Virus record (IMG/VR): IMGVR_UViG_3300024273_000114
Coordinates: 1-21,789 of that record
DNA: 21,789 nucleotides
Direction: 5' to 3' (one strand)
DNA from: a virus
Shown: in pieces, positions 12,947 to 21,709 of the stretch
Numbering within the stretch: the stretch's first letter is position 1
Layout: each line of letters begins with the position of its first letter
Made by a program: the position numbers and the translations under genes
Notes under the pieces: generated by a model
Told to the model about the DNA's origin: nothing
The model's database searches: none
The model's input: only the letters and a program-made list of their open reading frames with translations

Positions 12947-15406
12947 TTATTTGTGAAAGTTTACTCCGTATTCTTTTTTAAAAACTGCATATTGATAAGT
13001 AAGTAACTTATCCATCTCGTTCTCGTCATTAAAATCTATATTCAATACTCGCGCATATTCCTTAAGTGTCTCTAGATTATTTTCGGTATTTGGGTTAATC
13101 AATAAATCTAATGATAACATTGGAACTGTCTTTGCCGTTTCTATGCTTAGTTTAGAGGTGTCAACGTAGTGCATGCCATGAACAAAGCCGCTCTCTAGTT
13201 CTTGCCATTTAACACCTACCTCGCCATCAAATAATATATTTACACCAGCTCGGTAGTCAAAAGCGAGGTCACGTTTCAAAAGTGGTATTATCGTGTCGAT
13301 AGGCCCACTAGACATAATGCTTTCTAGGTCTCGACGGTATCCTTTATGAGTCCTAGCAGCAATTTGCCACATCTCTTCTGGATTATTTATAAGATCCCTT
13401 TTGTCCTGTAATCTTTTCTTTACACGCTGAAGCTTCATCCAATCCCGTCCTTCTTCTGTTTGCGCGCTTTTTCTTGGATCAAAACCTTTAGGCATTGTTA
13501 AGGCGTTCTCTATTGTAGAGCTAATAACTAAAGGCGGGCTGCTTTCTTCCTCAACTTCTTTCTTATCCTCTACCTTAACTGCAGTCATCTCATTGTACTT
13601 AGCCTCGGCTGCTTTTTCTACATCCGCTAGGCTATCCTGCACTAAATTGGTGACCTGACGATTTCGATCCCCAATTGCTTTAGGTAAGTCCTTTTTTTCT
13701 TCATCGGTAAACGGGGCTCCAATAATGTTTCTTACACTTGTCTGTACGCCTTCAACTGTAGCATCACGTAAACTGTTTATTGCTTCTGATCCTCCCTCCA
13801 TGTCTGAAAACCATCCACTTAAGGCTTTAGTTATTTCTGTATTGTAATTACCGCCTATTCCCATGCCTACGCTAGTAAGTGTTTTTTCTACACGAACACT
13901 TGTGTTGTACTCATTTTGCGTCTTGTTTAGTTCTTGTTTAAGTTCTAAAGCTTTACGTTGTGTATAGCGTTGAGCTGCTTGTTGTTTTTCTCCTGATGTT
14001 TTATAGGTTTCGTTATCAGCATATATTGCATCAACACCTTCTTTAAGATCGTCCTCTAAGCCTGTTACTTTATCTAAGATAGCGTCAGTATCCATTCCTA
14101 GATAATTCTGACCTTCAACGTCTATATTAAGGTTATCACGAAAACCTGAGACTATGTTAGGAATAGATGATTTATTATATGTAGAATTTAAACGGTCTTC
14201 TTCTAAAGTTGTAAGTTTAATTATTTCATTATAGTGCATACCCTTTTCAGTTTCAGACATGTCACTGCCAGCTACTGCCGCTCTATAATTAGTTAAGACT
14301 TCAATCTTATCCTTTCCTATAGGAATCTCAGTAGGTATACCAGCTATATTTACTGTAAGGTTTTCTGGGGCATCTTTAGCTCCTATAAAACCAAAAGCAC
14401 CTGTAATAGCTTCTGTTATATCTGTACGTTGTTGTGTTACCTCTGCTTGTTCTACTCGTTCAAGCCGTTGCCGTTCCGATGTAATTTTCTCTGTAAGTTG
14501 GTTGATAACCCCATCAGATAAATTGGCATTTCCTCCTACCTTAATACCATCATCTTCAGTTACTAACCACCCAATTAACTCTTCAGCTTCGTGAAAATCA
14601 CCAGCTTCGATAACACCATTAACAAGTTCAGTAAGATATGTAGCTTGTTCGGTTGGAGTGTACCCAGCATAGTATTGACTAAAGTTTTTACCGAATTGTT
14701 TATAATCTGCTTGTTCAATGTCTAGTCGCAGAGCTTGCATAGAGTTAGAAATAAAAGTCTGTTCAGTCCTTTCATTCTGCATTGCAATAATTCTAGGAGC
14801 GAATCTCTCTTCTTGACGGGCAGCTTCGGCCATGAACCCTACTAAGGCATGTCCTTGTAGCTCATTGTTTTCAATTAGCTTATTACGTACTTCTTGAAAT
14901 TGTGTTTCAGGAGATTCGTCACTTCTAGCATAAGAGTCTATATTATCCATCAAGTCTAAGCCGTATTGGCCTGCGACCTTTGCACCGATAACATTAGCTC
15001 CTAGCCTATAGTTGTTAGGATTATCAACAAACTTAAGTAAGCGCTTCCGTTGTAGTGTATTTAGTTTGTCTGCTGTTTTTCCTAGAGAAGCCTCGACAGA
15101 AGAGATATCTCCAGACGAAACAGCTTTAGCTTGTTCAGGTGAAAGAACTTGAGCTATCTCAGCATACTCTTGCTGCCTTTGTTTTTCTAAGGATTTGTAT
15201 TGATTGAGAACTGGGCCAGCAAAGTCACCTAGCGCATCCGCAATCATACCTGCTGTGTTAGTACGTGCTGTGTCTTGAACCCTTACACCATAGTTACCTG
15301 CTTGAATGCGAGGAGTGGAGAAAGAGACGTCGTCTAAATTTAATTGAGTTTCAACACGACTATCGGAAGCTCCCAATAGAGATTTTAAAGTTTGTTTTCT
15401 AGCCAT
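12947..15406 (-). CDS. Internal virion protein, gp15-like (819 aa)
   Basis: The position between the gp14-like and gp16-like genes and the length (T7 gp15 is 747 aa) identify the second ejection protein, which in T7 forms the periplasmic tunnel with gp16. The sequence is almost entirely helical with charged, glutamine-rich stretches (KSLEKQRQQEYAEIAQVL; ITSERQRLERVEQAEVTQQRTDI; RYTQRKALELKQELNKTQNEY). There is an acidic linker (VEDKKEVEEESSPP) before the C-terminal region. No enzymatic motif is visible. ATG 15406 follows the gp14-like stop by 5 nt; the leader (CCTCATAAACATA) has no Shine-Dalgarno sequence. Identification rests on context more than sequence. Confidence 0.85.
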   Translation of the reverse strand: MARKQTLKSLLGASDSRVETQLNLDDVSFSTPRIQAGNYGVRVQDTARTNTAGMIADALGDFAGPVLNQYKSLEKQRQQEYAEIAQVLSPEQAKAVSSGDISSVEASLGKTADKLNTLQRKRLLKFVDNPNNYRLGANVIGAKVAGQYGLDLMDNIDSYARSDESPETQFQEVRNKLIENNELQGHALVGFMAEAARQEERFAPRIIAMQNERTEQTFISNSMQALRLDIEQADYKQFGKNFSQYYAGYTPTEQATYLTELVNGVIEAGDFHEAEELIGWLVTEDDGIKVGGNANLSDGVINQLTEKITSERQRLERVEQAEVTQQRTDITEAITGAFGFIGAKDAPENLTVNIAGIPTEIPIGKDKIEVLTNYRAAVAGSDMSETEKGMHYNEIIKLTTLEEDRLNSTYNKSSIPNIVSGFRDNLNIDVEGQNYLGMDTDAILDKVTGLEDDLKEGVDAIYADNETYKTSGEKQQAAQRYTQRKALELKQELNKTQNEYNTSVRVEKTLTSVGMGIGGNYNTEITKALSGWFSDMEGGSEAINSLRDATVEGVQTSVRNIIGAPFTDEEKKDLPKAIGDRNRQVTNLVQDSLADVEKAAEAKYNEMTAVKVEDKKEVEEESSPPLVISSTIENALTMPKGFDPRKSAQTEEGRDWMKLQRVKKRLQDKRDLINNPEEMWQIAARTHKGYRRDLESIMSSGPIDTIIPLLKRDLAFDYRAGVNILFDGEVGVKWQELESGFVHGMHYVDTSKLSIETAKTVPMLSLDLLINPNTENNLETLKEYARVLNIDFNDENEMDKLLTYQYAVFKKEYGVNFHK

Positions 15407-15411
15407 TATGT

Positions 15412-15948
15412 TTATGAGGGTTCTTTATTGCTTTGCCAGTCCGATCCAAAGGAGTACACACTCATGCCTGTTTTGGCTCCGTCAAGAGCTGAGCCGAGGT
15501 AATCAGTTTGTGCGATAGGTTTATTAATAGATAACAGATTGTTGTAAGATTGCATTTGACCGTCCTTTAATCTCAATTCTCTGCCAATATCTTGTTGCTC
15601 CCCTTGTCGTTGGAGGCCGTAGCGATACGCTCCTTCTTGGCGTGAGTAATCATCAAGAAGGGCCTGCACCGATAAACCAGAAACCCCAGCTTCACCAGCT
15701 GAAACAACAGCAGTAGCTCTTGCCTCTCTTGCCTTTTTACTGGCCTTCTGCATTTCCTTTGATCTTTCTTCGTTATCAAACGCCTGCTGAATACGCTCAG
15801 CTGACATCTGCTGCAGAAGGCGCTCACGCTCAGCAGCGCCTGCGCGTTGCTGAACTTTAGCTTGCGCTGCGGCTGCTTGTTGTTGCGAGTAAATTGAGGT
15901 AGCAGTTGATGCTACTGCGATCCCCACCGCTATCCATGCCATTGTCAT
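15412..15948 (-). CDS. Internal virion protein, gp14-like (178 aa)
   Basis: This is the probable third ejection protein, which in T7 makes the outer-membrane part of the DNA channel. The N-terminus MTMAWIAVGIAVASTATSIY is a hydrophobic segment, followed by a long Ala/Gln/Arg-rich helix (residues 21-77) and GEAGVSGLSVQALLDDYSRQEGAYR, a motif I associate with gp14-like proteins of T7-like phages. The length is close to T7 gp14 (196 aa). ATG 15948 is chosen because of the ribosome-binding site just upstream; ATG 15942 would remove two residues. Confidence 0.88.
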   Translation of the reverse strand: MTMAWIAVGIAVASTATSIYSQQQAAAAQAKVQQRAGAAERERLLQQMSAERIQQAFDNEERSKEMQKASKKAREARATAVVSAGEAGVSGLSVQALLDDYSRQEGAYRYGLQRQGEQQDIGRELRLKDGQMQSYNNLLSINKPIAQTDYLGSALDGAKTGMSVYSFGSDWQSNKEPS

Positions 15949-15950
15949 AG

Positions 15951-16895
15951 TTAATTGTCTCCTTCTGTTAATTCATTAAAGTTATCTACCGTTAAAATAT
16001 CCAGTAATTTATCGGTATCTGTTTCGTCTGTTCTATGAACCGTCATCCACACTGTCTCTGAGTGTGTATACAAAGCGCGTTGTGTTCCTGCTTCGGTGAT
16101 ATTACTGTAAGGTGCTTTAATACGTTGTAGCCCGTTCTCAGTAATTACTGAGACATCTCCCGACATAATAAAGTAAGGATGCTTTTGTTTGTGTATCTTA
16201 CTAATAATAATCTGACCAGCAGGCATAGTAATTTTACGTACATACATACCATCACCAAAAGTATGTTCTAATGGATTAAGCGTGTCTATTGTGGCTCTAT
16301 CTTCGGTTGCGTTATTGCTGCTTTTTATTTCATCAGTAAACTTAGAAATCTTTTCTCTAAATTCTTGTAGAGGCATAGGCTGAGCAAATACATCAAGAAT
16401 GTTCTCCTCTTCTTCTTCTTCTTCAGCTTCGATAACAAACTCAAGAAACACTTCTCCACCAATTTCTACTTTCTTTGTGAAGTCAGCGCCCAGCCAAGAC
16501 AGCCAACGAATGGATGTCTCATAGCTCGCTAAGACAAAGTTGGTTACTTTACCGTACTTTTTAATAAGAGGCTGTAACCATTCTTTAGATCCCTTAGCGA
16601 ACGCATACCAATTATCTTTAATACCGTCACTGCCCAGCAGCCAAATATAGCTAGTATCCCCTACACGTCCAACACCTAGCATTGCAAAGGGAACACCCTC
16701 AGCGTCTAGGCAGGTAACACACAGATCGTCGGCAGCCATAGCTTCTGTAAGAGCTGCTTTTGATGAGGGGTATCCAAAGGCTTTCGCTTCTGTAATATCT
16801 TCTTTCCTCAATAGGGGTGCAAGCTTCTCAGCGTGAGCTAATGTAGCTACGCAGACTGATTGACCACTGGCGTACTTTTTAAGTATTTTATCCAT
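15951..16895 (-). CDS. gp13-like virion protein with C-terminal cupin-like domain (314 aa)
   Basis: The first half (1-156) resembles T7 gp13-type internal virion proteins with an acetyltransferase-like fold (ADDLCVTCLDAEGVPFAMLGVGRVGDTSYIWLLGSDGI... YETSIRWLSWLGADF). An acidic run of seven glutamates follows (158-164). The second half (about 209-299) resembles a cupin: EHTFGDGMYVRKITMPAGQIIISKIHKQKHPYFIMSGDVSVI... HSETVWMTVHRTDETDTDKL, with histidines that could bind a metal. An open frame from TTG 16973 would add 26 hydrophobic residues inside the gp12-like gene. ATG 16895 gives the ordinary 8 nt overlap (ATGGATAA) with the gp12-like stop, so I use it. Confidence 0.82.
   Translation of the reverse strand: MDKILKKYASGQSVCVATLAHAEKLAPLLRKEDITEAKAFGYPSSKAALTEAMAADDLCVTCLDAEGVPFAMLGVGRVGDTSYIWLLGSDGIKDNWYAFAKGSKEWLQPLIKKYGKVTNFVLASYETSIRWLSWLGADFTKKVEIGGEVFLEFVIEAEEEEEEENILDVFAQPMPLQEFREKISKFTDEIKSSNNATEDRATIDTLNPLEHTFGDGMYVRKITMPAGQIIISKIHKQKHPYFIMSGDVSVITENGLQRIKAPYSNITEAGTQRALYTHSETVWMTVHRTDETDTDKLLDILTVDNFNELTEGDN
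15958..15964 (-). promoter_or_regulatory. Shine-Dalgarno site of the gp14-like gene
   Basis: AAGGAGA lies 9 nt before ATG 15948, inside the last codons of the gp13-like gene. It is the only strong Shine-Dalgarno sequence I see in the window, and it supports 15948 as the start. Confidence 0.8.
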
Positions 16896-19686
16896 ATCGA
16901 CTAGAACGGGGTTTAACAAAGGATTCAAACTCAGCGCTATTAAACTTACAATCAAAAGGGTTAAGACTTTCAATAGTCATTTCAGTATTTTTAGCTTTAC
17001 CGTGAACAGGAAACCTAAAGAATCCATCTCCAAATTTAACTCCGCTAATATCAATGTTATTAGGTTGATCCTCTGCGCGATACGAGGAAACTACTGCGTT
17101 TCTTTCGTCGGTCTCTATTTTAACATCAAATGAATTAGTATTATCGTAGAATACAGCCCCATTACGGACAATAAGGGAAGAGGCAGCTGACGGTGAGGAA
17201 CTCTTACCAGCCGCCGCTTTGAATAACTGCGTACTAAACTTGTACTTCATGTTATACAATCTACCGAAATAACCATATACAGGCGAACTAGGCGTAGAAC
17301 CTGTTCCAAAGAAGCCACTATAAGCGCTATAGGTTACAGCTTGTACTTGCCCTGTTGAGGTCACAAATTTGTAATCCGCGATATCGGCAGCATCAATATC
17401 ATAAGGAAGATTGGCTGAGTTAGAAGTCCATGTTGATCCGTTATACCACTCCAATCTATTGTTAGTGTTTCTTCTCATTTCAATACGATTATCAAGAAGA
17501 ACCTGTAAATTTTCAAAATCAGTGTCAGTGTTAGACAGATAAGGGTCAGCCGATGTCTGCCCCGAATTAATACTCATAGTCAATAACAGTGTCTGAGAGT
17601 CTCTTACAACTACCATAACAAGTTGCGACTCAAGGAACTCAATACCTCTTATTTCACCATCTACTGTAAACTTAGACCAAGAGCTCAGTGCTTTTGTGTT
17701 ATTCTCCCAGAAGTATTTATAGAAATAAATAGCATTACGTTCGTTTTGACTGACAACAGCATAAGCATTCTCTGCTGTAGTACCTGCTGTGTACACAAGT
17801 TCTCTAGGAATGTATGCAGGAACATGCTCAGTAATTTCTGCTGAGTCATACGTGTCGGTGTTAGCGTTGACCGTATACTCACGAATACCTGTGTAAGATC
17901 CACGACTAAAAGGAAAGTAAACGTAAGAACCTAACACAAGGGGAGTATCGTGCGTGTCAAAACTAAAGTTAGTAACGGGGCTTACAGATACTGTTTGAGG
18001 TGTGAGTAGATCCCCACCCTTCATAACAAACTGAACGTTGTCCCCAAAGATCAATAGATTCTCTTGGAAGCCTACAGCAGCTGTGAGCTTTGTAACACGG
18101 GTGCTTGATACGTTTACGTCAATAGGAGCGGAATCTAATAAAGAAGACACAGTTTTTCGATAAAAATTAAAAAACTTACCAGCTTCAGAAAAGATTACCG
18201 AGCCATCCGTTAAGAAACCTAATCGATTTTTAAAGAAGGTTATGTTATTAATCGTCGTTCCTACAAAAGAAGGCGGGGGGTTACTATCTAAGTCTCCTGC
18301 TTCCCTTACTTCTGTAACAACCTCTTCTAGAGAGAAAGCATTTAGCCCTGTATTTACAAACCTCATAGGCATAGTAGAATTATCAAGTCCAACAGGAACG
18401 TTAGGCCCTACCGTTTCCGTCCAAGTTCCGTTTCCAAGGGTTGATCCATCCTTAGTGGAAAATTCTACATAATAATCATCTTGATCAATATCAACATCTC
18501 CTACTACTTTAACTTTAAAACCATCAGGAGCTATTAAAGGAAGTGCAGAAATACTGTCTACGGCTTTATAAGCGGAAGTCATCCCGCTACCTCCAAGAGG
18601 ATCATAAGTTCTAATGTTAAAATCTTCTAAATTAGCGCTTAGGGCTGACTTCCATTTAAAACGGATAACATGTCCAACATGGGTAGTATCAAAGTTAGCT
18701 GCTGGTTTACTGGTCGAATCCTTACTAAGGCTGCCACCATACCCGTCTGCACCAGCCACGGTTAAGGAAGTAGCGTTGGCAAGGTTGACTATATTCCGAG
18801 CAATTACATTAGTATCTGCATTTTCCCCTCCTTGAGTAGCTGCTCCAGTCTTCGCAACCATTTTAGAATAGAATGATTCATCTATCGGAGTTATACCTGC
18901 TTTATATACGGTCACATCTTTACGTCCAGTGCCTCCTGTTATTGCTGACATCGGCCAAGTGACATGCCGCAATGTATTGGCAACGGCTACGATTCGACCC
19001 TCAGAGTCAAATGTAGGGACGAGTCCTAAATCCTGTTCTTGTCCCCCCTTGTAAGACCATGATTGAATACCATAACCACTAGCAAGAATCTGAACATAGT
19101 CAATATAACCACCGCGTCCGTCAGTGTAAAGCTGCCAATATTTAATTACGCTTGGTTCATTACTACGTCCTATTTCTATTTCATATCTTTTTGCATAGTC
19201 GCCTTGATTGATTGATACAATAGCCTCGCGCTCTAGGGGTGGTGTGAGAGCGGTATCTTCTTTAACTTCAACGGTAGAGTTTAATAAAAAAGTGTTATCA
19301 GCTACCGTAAGTGCTTTTATATCACGATCAGGGGAAGCTGAGTTTAGATAATGCCCAGCAGGAATATTCGCAAATGCAGCTTCATTAATAGTACATTGGA
19401 CTCCTGTAATAGTATTAAAGGCAAAAAGTTTATTGACCGCTTTATCTAAAACTAGTACATACTTCTCCTCATCATCTCGATTAATAAAATGAACAAAACT
19501 CTTATCGCTAATGGCCGACTCAAACATACGGACAACGTGTTTTGTATTAGGTCTCTTTTTTAACCCGTCCACAACAGAGCTTAAAGCATTTAACTGCTCG
19601 TCGCATTGCCCAGCAAATCGAACACTGTCAGGCTGTTGGGAAACACCCTGAATCATGTTGGTAACAGAAGTATTAATTAAAGGCAT
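16888..19686 (-). CDS. Tail tubular protein B / nozzle, gp12-like (932 aa)
   Basis: The N-terminus MPLINTSVTNMIQGVSQQPDSVRFAGQCDEQLNALSSVVDGLKKRPNTKHV has the G-I/V-S-Q-Q-P-D and GL-x-KRP motifs of T7 gp12-type nozzle proteins. Further matches to the family are FVGTTINNITFFKNRLGFLTDGSVIFSEAGKFFNFY and ENLLIFGDNVQFVM in the middle. It forms the tail nozzle below the gp11-like ring. It is longer than T7 gp12 (794 aa); the extra length seems to lie in Gly/Ser/Thr-rich beta regions. ATG 19686 is 3 nt after the gp11-like stop, with an A/T-rich leader and no Shine-Dalgarno sequence. Confidence 0.96.
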   Translation of the reverse strand: MPLINTSVTNMIQGVSQQPDSVRFAGQCDEQLNALSSVVDGLKKRPNTKHVVRMFESAISDKSFVHFINRDDEEKYVLVLDKAVNKLFAFNTITGVQCTINEAAFANIPAGHYLNSASPDRDIKALTVADNTFLLNSTVEVKEDTALTPPLEREAIVSINQGDYAKRYEIEIGRSNEPSVIKYWQLYTDGRGGYIDYVQILASGYGIQSWSYKGGQEQDLGLVPTFDSEGRIVAVANTLRHVTWPMSAITGGTGRKDVTVYKAGITPIDESFYSKMVAKTGAATQGGENADTNVIARNIVNLANATSLTVAGADGYGGSLSKDSTSKPAANFDTTHVGHVIRFKWKSALSANLEDFNIRTYDPLGGSGMTSAYKAVDSISALPLIAPDGFKVKVVGDVDIDQDDYYVEFSTKDGSTLGNGTWTETVGPNVPVGLDNSTMPMRFVNTGLNAFSLEEVVTEVREAGDLDSNPPPSFVGTTINNITFFKNRLGFLTDGSVIFSEAGKFFNFYRKTVSSLLDSAPIDVNVSSTRVTKLTAAVGFQENLLIFGDNVQFVMKGGDLLTPQTVSVSPVTNFSFDTHDTPLVLGSYVYFPFSRGSYTGIREYTVNANTDTYDSAEITEHVPAYIPRELVYTAGTTAENAYAVVSQNERNAIYFYKYFWENNTKALSSWSKFTVDGEIRGIEFLESQLVMVVVRDSQTLLLTMSINSGQTSADPYLSNTDTDFENLQVLLDNRIEMRRNTNNRLEWYNGSTWTSNSANLPYDIDAADIADYKFVTSTGQVQAVTYSAYSGFFGTGSTPSSPVYGYFGRLYNMKYKFSTQLFKAAAGKSSSPSAASSLIVRNGAVFYDNTNSFDVKIETDERNAVVSSYRAEDQPNNIDISGVKFGDGFFRFPVHGKAKNTEMTIESLNPFDCKFNSAEFESFVKPRSSRYG

Positions 19687-19689
19687 AGT

Positions 19690-21687
19690 TTAAAATAAAT
19701 TGTAGTTACGGTTAATACCAATACGAGTTGCTGTGTCGTAGTTATCAAAGACTGTATAATTAGCATTGTCAAAGTCACGATCTTTAAAGTAAACACGCAG
19801 CTCTGCTTCCATCTTAGGGAGACGCTGTAGATCAGCACCGCTCTGTGGGTAAAGCTCCGTAAGTATTAGAGCTACACGAACGTTTAGATACTCAAGGAAC
19901 TTCTGAGGGAGATCAAGTAGATCTCGGTTGTATATAACTGTGGCCTTGACAGGTGCAGGTAACCAATGCTCATAGGATTTCTTTTTGAGGTCATACAGAT
20001 AACGAACACCACCAATTGTTTTAATGATCGTATCATAATCATTAGCCTCTACTGAGATCACATCTGCGGGAATTGCTACCCTGTGTTCTACTACTAGAGT
20101 GCCTACCTCAAACAAAGCAGGGTCTGGGTATGCTCCTGTACCTACGTTTGAATCAAATGTTTCATCGTACACTCCTGCTGGATGCTCAGAAGCTAGAACC
20201 CAAGTTCCAACTGTGTTAGTGTCGTTGGTATCAGTGTTACTAAAGTAGTGAAGGTTGTTACCGTTTGTACGCTCATAGCGCCCGTTGGTGGCATTATATG
20301 CATAGATGCCATCCCACTGTCCTCCGTCACCAGAGACAACAAACTCGGTTACTTCTGGTAACTCTACGTCTTTCTCAGTGTTGAACCACCAGCCACGGCC
20401 TTGTAGTTCTTCCGATGTGTCTCGTAGCAGGCGTACCGTTTCAGAAGTCAAAGAGTTTGAGTTAACAGCGGTTACAGGTGGCTCACCTATAAAACGCATT
20501 ATCTTGTTTACCTCAATAAGTTCTGCAGCTGTCGCTACTTCTGTTGCTGTAGATAGCCGTAGTTTAGCAGCATCCTTCAGCACTTCAATTTTCTTATAAG
20601 CAAGTAACTGTTGGAAAGTAGATTCCTGTACTCCCATCATACGCATCTCAGCAGCGTAGTCTCGGTAGGTATCTTGAGTACCAGCTACAACACCGTCGTA
20701 GAAAGATTTCTCTACTGCGATTTCAACTGCTGTTTTAGTGGTAAGCTCCAAGCTCTGAGCATCTACGAGTAGTTCCTGAGCGTCTAGTAGCGCTGCTTCA
20801 GATGTTTGTTTGTTTATTGTGGATACTGACTCTAATACTTGCTGACTGACAAGCGCCTGTTGGCTGGTAATCAGTCCCGCCTCTGCGGAAACCTTAATAG
20901 TATTTTGAACTTCTGTTATTACCTGCTTTGTTAAAAGGTCAGCTTGCTCACCGATAAGAAGAGTCTCAGCTCCTGTCTTTGAGATATTAGCTACAGCCTC
21001 TAAGACCTGCTGGCTTACTAGGGCTTGCTGAGCAGTGATTAAACCAGACTCAGCGGCAGTCTTAATTCCTGTTTGAACCTCAGTAAGAACCTGTGTGTCT
21101 ACTAGTTCTTCTTGGGAACCAATAAGGGCTGTCTCAGCAGCAAGCTTAGCAGCTGTATTTAACTCCGTTGTAAGACGGATTGTAAGGAGCTTTTCTTCGG
21201 CGTTCCCTTGAAGGAACATGAACTCCTCAATCCCCATTCCTTTAAGCTCAGCTGGGAAGGAGGTAAAACTTGTAGCTCCCCCTCCATTGCGTACATGAGC
21301 CTGAGTCAATACAGCATAGCTGACCTGCTCTTCCAGCATTGAGAACTTGTAAAGATCCTCAGAGCCTAAAAAGCGAGACTGTAGAATACGAGAAGCTCGG
21401 ATAGCGATATAGCGGCGCGCTTCCTCTGGAAGTAAACTATTGAAATTCTCGTTAGCTCCTGTACCAGTGTTAGAAAGAATAGTTATTTCAGTAGGAACCG
21501 TTAATCCTGTATTAAACCACCACCCTTTGCTTTGAACATCTCTATTAACTTCCTCAATAATCTGTTTAGCTAGGACAACGTTTGTTGATGTGCTATCTAC
21601 TGCGTCTACAGGTGTTTCACCGAGACTACTTAAGCCAGTATTAATAGCATCGAGAAGTTCTGTTTCTACAGTATTTACGTCAGGCAT
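19690..21687 (-). CDS. Tail tubular protein A / adaptor, gp11-like, duplicated and expanded (665 aa)
   Basis: T7 gp11 is 196 aa and forms the tail adaptor ring. Here two gp11-like units are present. Unit 1 (about 7-170) contains LGETPVDAV...GWWFNT and EEARRYIAIRASRILQSRFLGS. Unit 2 (about 388-665) contains IGEPPVTAV...GRGWWFNT and LEYLNVRVALILTELY...ELRVYFKDRDFDNANYTVF. Between them residues 183-322 form five tandem 28-residue helical repeats. Unit 2 also has a Trp/Tyr/Asn-rich insertion (about 450-525; WDGIYAYNATNGRYERTNG) that looks like a small beta domain. ATG 21687 follows the preceding gene by 22 nt of A/T-rich leader. The family assignment is firm; the roles of the expansion and insertion are unknown. 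Confidence 0.92.
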   Translation of the reverse strand: MPDVNTVETELLDAINTGLSSLGETPVDAVDSTSTNVVLAKQIIEEVNRDVQSKGWWFNTGLTVPTEITILSNTGTGANENFNSLLPEEARRYIAIRASRILQSRFLGSEDLYKFSMLEEQVSYAVLTQAHVRNGGGATSFTSFPAELKGMGIEEFMFLQGNAEEKLLTIRLTTELNTAAKLAAETALIGSQEELVDTQVLTEVQTGIKTAAESGLITAQQALVSQQVLEAVANISKTGAETLLIGEQADLLTKQVITEVQNTIKVSAEAGLITSQQALVSQQVLESVSTINKQTSEAALLDAQELLVDAQSLELTTKTAVEIAVEKSFYDGVVAGTQDTYRDYAAEMRMMGVQESTFQQLLAYKKIEVLKDAAKLRLSTATEVATAAELIEVNKIMRFIGEPPVTAVNSNSLTSETVRLLRDTSEELQGRGWWFNTEKDVELPEVTEFVVSGDGGQWDGIYAYNATNGRYERTNGNNLHYFSNTDTNDTNTVGTWVLASEHPAGVYDETFDSNVGTGAYPDPALFEVGTLVVEHRVAIPADVISVEANDYDTIIKTIGGVRYLYDLKKKSYEHWLPAPVKATVIYNRDLLDLPQKFLEYLNVRVALILTELYPQSGADLQRLPKMEAELRVYFKDRDFDNANYTVFDNYDTATRIGINRNYNLF
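20722..21141 (-). repeat. Five tandem 28-residue coding repeats
   Basis: Residues 183-322 of the gp11-like protein form five units of 28 residues (four heptads). Two types alternate: AxSGLITxQQALVSQQVLE and ETxLIGxQxxLxxxQVxTE. Units 2 and 4 resemble each other most, as do units 1 and 3, so the array seems to have grown by duplication of a 56-residue pair. The pattern predicts a long amphipathic helix or coiled coil. Confidence 0.85.
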
Positions 21688-21709
21688 ATTATTATATTAA
21701 AATTAAGGG

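Noticed and set aside
16896-16973. N-terminal extension of the gp13-like protein starting at TTG 16973, which would look like a signal peptide (MKVLTLLIVSLIALSL).
   Set aside because: It is the gp12-like coding sequence read in another frame, starts at TTG, and the family-like sequence begins at ATG 16895, which gives a normal 8 nt overlap.
20722-21141. Regularly spaced repeats that might suggest a CRISPR array.
   Set aside because: The period is 84 nt within an open reading frame, with no constant repeat separated by unique spacers; it is a protein repeat.
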